A stretch of 64,000 nt of DNA, from the NCBI GenBank assembly GCA_963210315.1, contig OY723285.1, positions 1,240,001-1,304,000 of the forward strand, given 5' to 3'. This document shows, in pieces, positions 1 through 9,011 of the stretch (the stretch's first letter is position 1; each line of letters begins with the position of its first letter). The DNA comes from Rhynchopus euleeides (taxonomy: Eukaryota > Euglenozoa > Diplonemea > Diplonemida > Diplonemidae). The translations under genes were made by a program, and so were the position numbers. The notes beneath the pieces are model-generated. The model was not told the DNA's origin, did no database searches, and was given only the letters and a program-made list of their open reading frames with translations.

Positions 1-658
1 TGAGAGGCTGGTGGGATCAAGCTGAACCCATGCACGACCAGGCTTCCCGCCAGGACAAGAGACGATGTTCTGATGGAGGGCGACGAATGCCTGGCAGAGG
101 GCTGCAGTGCTCACCGTGCACATGGAGAAGGCGGACGGCGGATGGCGATTTCGGTGGTTCGCAGGGCCTCCCATAAGGGTTCCGCCACACCATTGGGTGT
201 TCTGTTCTCGCAATATTCGGGACCCCGACACCTCAAAACTCTCTGCCTGTATACACAAGGATCGCGGCACAACCCCGAACCCCACCAACCACTAACTGAG
301 GCAACGTCGGGTGCTCAGGAAGACTGAGGCCAAGCAGTGCACTGCACGTGATACCTAATTTAACACCGCCCAGCACCGCCAGCACTCTGGCACCGAAACT
401 CCAGTCACATCAAATGGGGGGACGATGGCCAGGGTATGATCCTTCACCCGTTAACCACAAGCCATTCAAGCGGCTCTGACTTACGACCAGATTCAGCTAC
501 AATATAGTGCTCATAACCCCTCTATGCAACTCAGAAAACCTGTTGGTGCGACCAACCCCACTCAGAACGATTCCCTATCATACTGGCTATACTGTAGGCA
601 GCCGCAATGGCACTAAAGAGTCACTGTACAACCAGGTATAGCCGGGTAATTAAGTGAG
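1..658. other. Intergenic, nothing recognised
   Basis: No reading frame here has domain content or a start context that stands out, and no RNA gene or repeat arm was seen. It ends at the TA that flanks the fold-back element starting at 661. Confidence 0.5.
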
Positions 659-660
659 TA

Positions 661-1963
661 CCTACCACCCCCCGTGTATATGTCACCCCCCAAAAGGGGT
701 GTGTTTATGTCACCCCCCCAGGGCTGCTGGGGGGGTGACATAAACACACCTTTTGGGGGGTGTGGTGTCGTGGGCACTCTTACAGGCTGAGACGACGTGT
801 TGGTCAAGATTTTGGGGAGTAAATGGCCTCATCACGGTGGCCAGGACTGGGACCTCCCATGTGGGATATCCCAATGGGGTATCCCACACGGGTGATGGTC
901 ACTATCCCACAGGGGAGGGCACGTGTTCCCCCCTGGGAGAACGTACGGTACCGACCTTGTCCATGGGAGACCCGATTGGGTCACGTAGGTTCTCCCAGGG
1001 GACATCCTGTCCTCCCATGCGACATCCCATGGGACGGATGGGATATCCCTGGTGTTCGTATTGCAGCTTGGGTTAGCGTGCTGGCATCGCAGCAGTGTCC
1101 CCTCGAGTCCACTCAGTGAGAACCGATCCCGCTCTCCTAATCCTGCTCTACGTGATACCACACGGTCTCGCTCTCCTCCTCGTTGCGCTGGAAAGGAGGG
1201 GTGACACACACACACACTGGAAGCCGGGGATTGCCTGCTGATACTGAGACGCAATCTTCGCGACGACGCGTTGAAGAGAGCGCGGAATAGCCGCCGAACG
1301 AAAGATGGAGGGAGAGGGGATGCAGCGGGTGCGCTTTGGAACCGCACGTATCACCTGCTTCCGGAGGAAACGGGAACGAGAAGGACAGACAGTACGTGTC
1401 TTGCGCTCCAGAAAGACCCAACGCAGGCTCTTCAACACGGGCAATGCGGGGTCTCTTCAACTTCGGTGCCACCTGCTCGCCAACGCTGTGTTGCAGGTTG
1501 CTTCACGTGTCAGATGGGTGACCCAGCACTTCTCCTGCAGCGCAAGCATTTCAACATATTGCCCAACGACGACCCATCCAAAGTGAGAGTACGCGGTGCT
1601 CCTCCTCGGTTACTCTCGGTGATGCGCTGTCCGTGCCATTCATGTAGGTTGTCCGGACGGACACGCATGTGAGCTTGAAGTGTTTGTCTCGCAATAACGG
1701 GACACCATGCCCTGTCTCCTCCTCCCCTTCCACTGGGGATGACATCCAGTTCCCTGTCCTCCCGACAGGCCAACCTGGAGTGCCAAGAGACGCCCCCCGA
1801 GCGTCTCTTGGCACTCCAGATTGGCCTGTGAGAGGGCTGAGGTGTGTGCGCGTGTGCGTATAGGGCCTCAAAGGCAACCACCCTAAAAAGGTGTGTTTAT
1901 GTCACCCCCCTCCCGATTTTTGCACCTGGGGGGGGGGGTGACATATACACGGGGGGTGGTAGG
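661..1963. mobile_element. Putative fold-back DNA element with about 30-bp terminal inverted repeats
   Basis: Bases 661-690 (starting CCTACCACCCCCCGTGTATA) are the reverse complement of 1934-1963, giving terminal inverted repeats of about 30 bp. Each end is followed by a TA/TA dinucleotide (659-660 and 1964-1965), which could be a TA target duplication of the Tc1/mariner type. A second inverted pair lies inside: 687-720 folds onto 728-761, and the same GTGTGTTTATGTCACCCCCC module recurs near 1889-1910. No transposase is encoded, so the element would be non-autonomous. Part of its interior (about 1055-1115) has an inverted copy at 39100-39180. The two-base duplication is weak evidence, so the class is uncertain. 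Confidence 0.6.
1765..1829. repeat. Perfect-stem hairpin inside the fold-back element
   Basis: Bases 1765-1793 pair with 1801-1829 in a 29-bp stem with a single mismatch and a 7-base loop. It lies near the right end of the fold-back element and may be a subterminal structure or a smaller nested element. Confidence 0.7.
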
Positions 1964-2099
1964 TAAGGATCCTTGCAATCACACGCCCCGGCAGGTCGTG
2001 GGGATGTTCAGCATTTGAAGAACACCGACTATCGTTCCCATTCCCTCTTGTGTTTCACCCGGTTGCATTCCTTCCGGGTGTTCAGTACATTCCCAGGAA

Positions 2100-3400
2100 C
2101 GGCGGAGGGAAAGGCTGCTTACCCCAACAGCACCCAGAACCCCTTCCCGGCGCAGGCGACAGCTAAGCTGACCCCCGTGATGCGCTTGGCAGCAGCGTCG
2201 TGTCCCCACCCCACCCCGCCCCACCGATCCCCCGGCGCAGGCGACAGCTTGGGCTGACCCCTTGTGGCGCAGTGCACCGTCTCCGCATCTCTACAGACCA
2301 AACCCCACAGCGCCTGCTGAGGTGTCGGGTGAGCGACCCCTCGCAGCGCTGTCTACCCACCCCTAAGGCTGTGCCGGCCCACCGTGTCACTCACGCGACC
2401 CGGGGAGGCAGCGAGCCTGTCGTCTTGCGTTGTTACCCAACCCCGTCCGGCGCAGGCGACAGCTGAGCTGACCCCATGGTGCGCATGTCGCGTCGCATTG
2501 CACAGCTCGCCCAGCAGCGTCGTGCCCCTAACCCCATCCCCGGCAGAAGCGTCCCACCCCACCCCAAGCCCCCTCACGCAGGCGACAGCTGAGCTGACCC
2601 CTTTCTGGTGATGTGGGTGCCTGGCCTTCCCCTCTGCCCAACCCACCCACACAAGGCCGGCCTGAGGTGTCGGGTGAGCGACCCCTGCGAGCCACGTGTG
2701 CCTGTCAGACCTACACCATCGGATGCCATATCGCGCACTGCTGGGTGAGAACAATATACACCGCCCCTGTGCATTCGAGCTCTATGCAGCGTCAAGGGGG
2801 GGCGTGCGAAACCCTCGTGAGCCGTCACATTGCATGACATCTTGCTGTGCCCCCCGCAGGACCCACAGCCCCGCAACCGAGACATCGTACCGATGTTCAG
2901 TCTGGCGGAGGGAACTGCCGCTTACCCCAGAACCCCTTCCCTGCGCAGGCGACAGCTGAGCTGACCCCCGTGATGCGCATGGCAGCAGCGTCATGTCCCC
3001 ACCCCACCCCACCGATCCCCCGGCGCAGGCGACAGCTTGGGCTGACCCCTTGTGGCGCAGTGCACCGTCTCCGCATCTCTACAGACCAAACCCCACAGCG
3101 CCTGCTGAGGTGTCGGGTGAGCGACCCCTCGCAGCGCGGTCTACCCACCTCTAAGGCTGTGCCGGCCCACCGTGTCACTCACGCGACCCGGGGAGGCAGC
3201 GAGCCTGTCCGTCCTGCGTTTCTACCCAATAGAACCCAACCCAGGCATCAGGCGACAGCTGAGCTGACCCCCATAATGCGCGTGCCGCGTCACATCGCAG
3301 CACAGCTGCCGAAGCCACCCACACCCCACCCCACCTCAAGCCCCCTCGCGCAGGCGACAGCTGAGCTGACCCCTTTCTAGCGCTGCGGGTGCCTGTGTGT
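2100..3400. repeat. Duplicated GC-rich block with eight copies of a short motif
   Basis: The block at about 2127-2440 recurs almost unchanged at about 2928-3230 (same strand, offset about 795 bp). Across the region the motif CAGGCGACAGCTGAGCTGAC, sometimes AGCTAAGC or AGCTTGGGC, appears near 2153, 2239, 2454, 2579, 2946, 3026, 3247 and 3350. It is followed by CCC and preceded by C-rich sequence. Open frames through it look like by-products of GC richness, and no domain is recognisable. Confidence 0.75.
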
Positions 3401-4200
3401 GCCTGGCCTTCCCCTCACCCCCCCCTCTGCCCAACCCACACCCCCAGGACAGCACACCCTACCCCACCCCCACCAGGCCAGCCTGGGGTGTCGGGCAGGC
3501 TGATCACCTCGCCGTATAATATGTTATAGCACAGCCCGACCGGGTGAAAGCAATATTATGCCGCCACCCTGTGTCCCGCACCTCGTGCTCTGTGTATTCA
3601 GTGTGACACAACTCTGTGCAGCATACAGCAGAAGGGCTGTGAACCACCCCAACAGAGGGAGAACGGCAGCGATGCACGTGTGTGGCATTTACATGACTAC
3701 CTCTGGAAGAAGGGGTATGGTTGCCGGAAGTGAAGGCCGGAGGTAAATACATTCTCCCCACAGCCTCCCTGCAGCAACGCGATGTATCCGAATATTCCCA
3801 CAGCACCAGATGCGCCGCAACAGGAACACCTAGCAATTATAAATCAACCCTGTTGGTTGAAGGTTGGCACCTTTGGAACAACATCGAAGGGGAGGGGGGG
3901 GTGGGGGGGGGGGGGGGTAGATGGGGTGGGGGAGCCACCACGTTCCGCCGCAAGCCTACCCACGGCAACCAAAGAGACGCTGCCAGAAATCTGCAATGCT
4001 ATAACGACCTATGAAGATACGACCGGGGCGAAGGATAAGGGGGATGGGGGGGGCTGTAGTGTTGGTGTCAGACAAAGACCCATAGAAAAGAAAGAAAAGA
4101 AAGCGGGGGGTGCGACAAACCGCCGGGGGAGCAAGGGGTGTCACAAGGTGAAAGGGCTGCTCGCTGTGGCCCGGCAACTGCAGAACCGGCTGGCACACAG
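3400..4200. other. Intergenic, low-complexity G-rich stretch
   Basis: Apart from G tracts at 3891-3917 and 4038-4052, nothing is recognisable. The long open frame from 3782 to 4411 crosses the G tract and runs into the dispersed repeat, so it is not supported as a gene. Confidence 0.45.
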
Positions 4201-4239
4201 CGGCGATCCCCAGCGGGAACGATTAAATGCATCGTTCCC

Positions 4240-4462
4240 AGGCTGCCCTCAGAAAATCGTACTCCTTTCGCCTTGTTATAGACACCCTGTCCAGCAACTG
4301 TGGGAGGCCAATCCAAAGCCGGAGCAACTGTCTCAAGGCTGTGTTGAGGCCCTGCGAAGTGTGCATGAAGGTGCTAATCCAAAAGCTTCAGTCGTACGAT
4401 TTCCTTCGTGACTTCGTTACTTCGCGACTTCGCTACGCTTCCGTCGCTCGTAACGAGTAAAA
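4240..4462 (+). repeat. Dispersed repeat, copy 1 (family with copies at 34530 and 35010)
   Basis: The segment with CAAGGCTGTGTTGAGGCCCT, GTGAAGTGTGCATGAAGGTG-like sequence and AAAGCTTCAGTCGTAC, ending in CTCGTAACGAGTAAAAAAAA, is matched at 34530-34715 and more loosely at 35010-35290, all in the same orientation. The A-run after a conserved 3' end resembles a non-LTR or SINE tail. No pol III A/B boxes were identified, so the class is open. Confidence 0.7.
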
Positions 4463-6059
4463 AAAAAACAAACGTGCACCTCCTCCCCACGCCCTCCCGC
4501 CCCCCCCGCTGGATCGGTGTGTCTCAGCAACTCGGGGGTCAAAACAAAAGATAAAGCGGAGCCCCCCCTGTAAAGACCTATTCACGTAGTTATTACACAT
4601 TTTGGAGGAGTCTGGAGAACCCCCGGTGATCTCTCCCTTTTGCGTACTTCTACGTGGCGATTCTCTTCGCTTTTCAGGAGCGCCCTGGAGGGTGCTGTGG
4701 TGTGCCAGAAGCCAAGGGCAGACAAGGGTCAAACTCAAACCAGCCTTGCTGGAGGTTTTGTGTGTGTCTTCGTCCGAAGCAGGGCGTCGTCCTAAATATG
4801 GGGATCTGGGGAGGGGCTGATGGCCGAAACCAAGGAGGAAACTCAACACAGCAGACACATGTCACGAAAAAGGATTTGCCGGGTTTCTTTTGCTCTGTTT
4901 GTGCAACCTTCTGGCCGCCTGCCTGCTGGGGAGTGGAGTAAGCATAGGCACCTCACTGGGGGCTTCTGAGGCTCAAAACCGACCACACATTCTCACATGC
5001 CTGGTGTTTTGCAGTATTTGAGCCTCGTGTGGATAGTAGTGAAGTCAGTTTGGCGGTGGCAGGCGACACGTGTCATTTCACATATGCATCACATTTGCAC
5101 ATTCTTGTTGCTTTGGCTTCTTTGCAAGGGGCTGATGGGTGCCTCCGGAGGGCACGCACGAACAACATATGATGACCTCGTCAGATATCCCCCGTGCGGG
5201 TGGGCATCTGTCGGGCTCATTTTTGATCAATGGTTCTCGTTATCAGCTCACCCAGGACAAGAACCAGAGTCTGCCTCGAGTTCAGACGCGTTGTTTTGAC
5301 GCAGTCTGTTCCCGCCGAACGAGAGGTGGTGGGATGGGATGGTGGGAGGGGGGGGGGGCGGGGTATAGTGGGTGCAAGGCTTGACCCTACACACTACCTC
5401 TTCCAAACGAACGAGAGGAACATGCAAAAAAGAAGACTACGAGGCTGCGGCAATCCACAAGCCGCACCGCAGCCTCGATGCTTCTGAAGATGAACCTGCG
5501 GTGTCAACTAGAATTTGTGCTGATCAGCAGGGAATGGAATGAACACAGCCACGGGACATTGAATCGGATGCAGTACAGAGTACTGTGTACACAGATCATG
5601 CACCGATGCTTGATGACAGGGTGGGGGGGGGGGGTCAAATAGCCGTACGAAACACGTCTACTTGATTTGCACAGGGAAACTGAAGAACTACTTTCGGATT
5701 TAGGAACAACCGCGGAGGAGGAGGGGTGGTTCTATGCAGAAGAACCCAGTTCAGGGCAGGGGCTCTGGTTTGTGCGCCACAGCCGGGTGAACCCGCCGCG
5801 GGGGTTGCATTTCATTGTAGTCTGCTTGCCGTTGTGACGCTGGACAGGAGTCCTGTTGGTGGTAAATCATATATCACCCGCGGCAGACATCATCCGATCC
5901 CCAATGTGGCTAGTAGTGGTGCTGGGAGGACTGGGGGTGGCAGGGACAATGGAATCAGGGGGTCGAGGCCCGGGCGGTGCCTGAAGGGAGTGGGCACTGC
6001 CGGCTGCGAGGAGGGCTGGGCACGACTCTGCGAACAGCCAGACGGGGTGCAGGCAGTGC
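4463..6059. other. Intergenic, nothing recognised
   Basis: Contains G runs at 5347-5360 and 5622-5634. No gene or structured RNA was seen. This is the region downstream (3') of the minus-strand astacin-like gene. Confidence 0.45.
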
Positions 6060-9011
6060 CTACAGGCCTGCCATGTCCCACAGCAGTAGCTCTTCGTCAC
6101 CCACTGTCGCCAGTGCCCCATCACGGGAGAAGCTCATGCGCAGCACAGCCCCTGAGTGGCCGAGGAAGCTTTCGACAACCGCCCCGCTGCTGGCAGCCCA
6201 GATGCGCACCTGGTGCAGCCCCACAGCAGCGAGCAGGCGCCCGTCCAGCGAGTGCTGCACGTCATGGACAAACCCCGACCCGTGTTCCAGGCGCAGGCGT
6301 TCGTCTTCGCCACCATCCCAACGCCCGACACGCACGGTGCCATCATCCATCCCGCGTGCAAGTTCTCCTGCTGCGAAGGACAGCGACATCACCAGTGCGC
6401 CTGTCGACACCACCTCGGTGGTAAGCTGCCCGCTCCCCACTGCGAACAGGCGCACCGCCTCCTTCGCATCGCTCTGCACGGCTGCGACCTGTGCCCCGCC
6501 CGGCACAAACCCCACCGCCCCGCGTGTGTGCATGTGCAGCACCAGCTCAGGGACGCCGCCCGCAACACGGTGCACGCGTGTCAGCGGCTCCTGCACCCCG
6601 CCTGCCACGAGCAGCCGCCCGTCGTCTGAGAAGCGCACACGCCGCACAGGCGCGGCAGCAGCACCGCCGTCCTCCAGCTGCAGCAGCAGCTCGCCCGACG
6701 TGGCGTTGCACACCACCGCACGCCCGCCAGCACCGCCCGCAGCAACACGCACCCCGTCGGGTGAGTATGCCACGTCGTGTGCTGCAAAGTCGACACAGCC
6801 CAGTGTGCGCAGCAGGGCTCCCGTCGCAGTGCTGAAGACACGCAGCACACCGTCCGCAGCACCTGTTGCCACCTCCGCCCCGTCGGGTGAGTGTGCCACG
6901 CTGAGCACACGCATCGGGTGCACCACACGCAGGGTGCACCGCTGCGACACACCGACACGGCAGGGACCAGCGAGGGTCCGTGCCACACAACTCTGTGGCG
7001 GGATGGCGGGTGCAGATGTCCGAGGCGCAGGTGTAGCCGGCGCAGGTGTTGGAGGCGAAGATGTGTCAGGTGCGGGTGTTGGAGGCGCAGGCGTGTTAGG
7101 TGCAGGTGTGTCAGGTGCGAATGTTGGGGGCGCAGGTGTGCTAGGTGCAGGTGTTGCGGGTGCAGGTGTGTCAGGTGCGGATGTTGGAGGCGCGGATGTG
7201 TCAGGTGCAGGTGTGTTAGGTGCAGATGTTGGAGGCGCGGATGTGTCAGGTGCAGATGTTGGAGGCGCAGGTGTTGCGGGTGCAGGTGTGTCAGGTGCGG
7301 ATGTTGGAGGCGCGGATGTGTCAGGTGCAGGTGTCGGGACAGCTGTGCACCTCAGGTTACACTCATCCAGGTAACCATTGCCAAAGTATACCATACGGGA
7401 TATGTCCGAGCAGCCTGCAATAGGCACGTCTTCCTTCACGAGGTCGCCGTCTACATAGATGGTTGTCTTCCGCGCATCCCAGTCCACAGACAGCTCGAAG
7501 TGTGAGAAGACCTTCGCTGCCGGTGCAGCTCCTACAGGAGTGGTCCCGAACCGCCAGAAGCCTTGATAGTATGTGACAGAGAAGCACGTTGTCAGGTCTC
7601 CGTTGCGGAACGCCAGGGTTGGAGTTCTGGCAGAGTCGTACCACGCGATATCAAAGGTGATGGTCTTTGGCGCCAACGCCGAGAACTGCAGCTGTGCCTG
7701 CCCAGTGGTCTCACCCCCTACCAGCAGGGCTCCGCTGCCGCGCGACACCACCTCCGACTGCTGCACAACCCCTACCCCCAGGGGGCTCCACATCCCCAGT
7801 CCCGTGTCGAACGAGTCGATGATGTTCGCAGGGCAGTCTGCGTAGCCGAGGCACTGCGTTCCCCCGTAGCCCGCATTGCACTGGCATGGCTGCATCCTGT
7901 TGTTCGTGCACGTCCCGCGGCCACCGCACACCCTCGGATCAACAGAGTCAACCCCGAAGCAGATAAGGCTGGACATCGCCACCTCTGCCTGCACAGAGCA
8001 TGTTGCCGACAGACCGCCGCTCGTGAAGGTTGCCGAGATCGTGAAGGTCTGCCCCGCCTGGTCGGAGCCAGGTGTGAAGGTCACCAACGAGGTTGCAGTG
8101 CCCGGCACAGTGGCGCCTCCCGACACGGTCTGTGTCCGCATCGATGCAGGGGCAGTCCCGCCGTATGACAGCACCATCGGCGATGAGTACAGCCCGTTGA
8201 ACTCCACCTCCCACGTCTTAGAGTGTGGGACGAGCACCTTCCCCGCGCCGTGCGACGTGATGCAGCGTGGCTTGACGAACGCCGCGCACCCGTTGTACAT
8301 GAAGTGGATTGTCTCCACATCCCCTGCAGACAGCCCACCCCGCTGCCCGATAGGCACCGGCGCCACAATGGTCGGCAGCGACCCCTTGTCAAACGCGCTA
8401 GGTCCGTAGTGCATGATGCTTCCGTAATCGTAAGCACCGAGCGAACGCCCTGACGAACCTCTCTTGTCGAAGTTCGATTCCATCCCAGATATGATCTGCG
8501 TGTAGTCCACATAGATGAAGGCATCGCGGTCGTTCCTCGAGTGTTCGTGGGTGAGTCCCAGCGTGTGCCCTATTTCGTGAATTATCGCGGATGTGCCGCA
8601 GCCCTCCGCCAGGAGGATCTGGTTCAGCGCTGCCATCCCCACAGGCGAGTAACACCTCGACGCATCAGAGATGAACACCACGTGCCCCACCGGGCACGAC
8701 CCCTTGTCGCACCTCACGAAGCGGATGCACGTCTTCGCCTCCCAGTGTGCTACCGCCAGGAGGACTCTCTGTTCATCTGCTGCCAGCCTATACGACGCAG
8801 GGTTCGATGGGTTTGTCGCTTCTGTCTCGATGTAGTACGGCACCTTTCCCTGGGGCCACAGGTCTGTTGTGTCGGCTGCTCCCAGAACAGCACCGCTGCG
8901 TGCTGTGCTGCCGTGTGCTGTCTGGCTGCTGTCGCCATGTGGGGGCGGCGGGACTGCACCGTGGCTTAGTGCTGCCGCACATAGCAGCAGCGCGCAGAAT
9001 GACGCCGACAT
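6060..9011 (-). CDS. Secreted astacin-type metalloprotease with EGF-like, LamG-like, TPAP stalk and WD40 domains
   Basis: The predicted product is 983 aa. Residues 1-19 look like a signal peptide. Residues 48-241 are an astacin (M12A) zinc protease domain with HEIGHTLGLTHEH at 145-157 (H145, E146, H149 and H155 as ligands and base) and the Met-turn SIMHY around M200. Cys-rich residues 351-388 resemble an EGF-like module. Residues 395-555 look like a concanavalin/LamG-type beta-sandwich. Residues 558-672 are a Pro/Thr/Ser/Ala stalk of degenerate TPAPDTSAPPTSAP repeats. Residues 698-983 are WD40-type repeats (SPDG, FSDDG and LLLWDM endings). The catalytic set is intact, so activity is plausible. 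WD40 propellers are usually intracellular, so one on a secreted protease is unusual. No membrane segment follows. The start is chosen because it gives the signal peptide directly. No intron is needed. The minus-strand bases before the ATG end in TATTCCAGCCACA. Confidence 0.9.
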   Translation of the reverse strand: MSASFCALLLCAAALSHGAVPPPPHGDSSQTAHGSTARSGAVLGAADTTDLWPQGKVPYYIETEATNPSNPASYRLAADEQRVLLAVAHWEAKTCIRFVRCDKGSCPVGHVVFISDASRCYSPVGMAALNQILLAEGCGTSAIIHEIGHTLGLTHEHSRNDRDAFIYVDYTQIISGMESNFDKRGSSGRSLGAYDYGSIMHYGPSAFDKGSLPTIVAPVPIGQRGGLSAGDVETIHFMYNGCAAFVKPRCITSHGAGKVLVPHSKTWEVEFNGLYSSPMVLSYGGTAPASMRTQTVSGGATVPGTATSLVTFTPGSDQAGQTFTISATFTSGGLSATCSVQAEVAMSSLICFGVDSVDPRVCGGRGTCTNNRMQPCQCNAGYGGTQCLGYADCPANIIDSFDTGLGMWSPLGVGVVQQSEVVSRGSGALLVGGETTGQAQLQFSALAPKTITFDIAWYDSARTPTLAFRNGDLTTCFSVTYYQGFWRFGTTPVGAAPAAKVFSHFELSVDWDARKTTIYVDGDLVKEDVPIAGCSDISRMVYFGNGYLDECNLRCTAVPTPAPDTSAPPTSAPDTPAPATPAPPTSAPDTSAPPTSAPNTPAPDTSAPPTSAPDTPAPATPAPSTPAPPTFAPDTPAPNTPAPPTPAPDTSSPPTPAPATPAPRTSAPAIPPQSCVARTLAGPCRVGVSQRCTLRVVHPMRVLSVAHSPDGAEVATGAADGVLRVFSTATGALLRTLGCVDFAAHDVAYSPDGVRVAAGGAGGRAVVCNATSGELLLQLEDGGAAAAPVRRVRFSDDGRLLVAGGVQEPLTRVHRVAGGVPELVLHMHTRGAVGFVPGGAQVAAVQSDAKEAVRLFAVGSGQLTTEVVSTGALVMSLSFAAGELARGMDDGTVRVGRWDGGEDERLRLEHGSGFVHDVQHSLDGRLLAAVGLHQVRIWAASSGAVVESFLGHSGAVLRMSFSRDGALATVGDEELLLWDMAGL
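6998..7340. repeat. In-frame coding minisatellite (TPAP stalk)
   Basis: Degenerate 12- and 24-base units (on the plus strand GGTGTGTCAGGTGC, GATGTTGGAGGCGC and variants) encode the stalk of the astacin/WD40 protein. Units are multiples of three, so copy-number change would alter stalk length without breaking the frame. Confidence 0.85.

Noticed and set aside
3782..4411. 209-codon plus-strand frame
   Set aside because: Crosses a G tract and ends in a dispersed repeat; no domain or signal.
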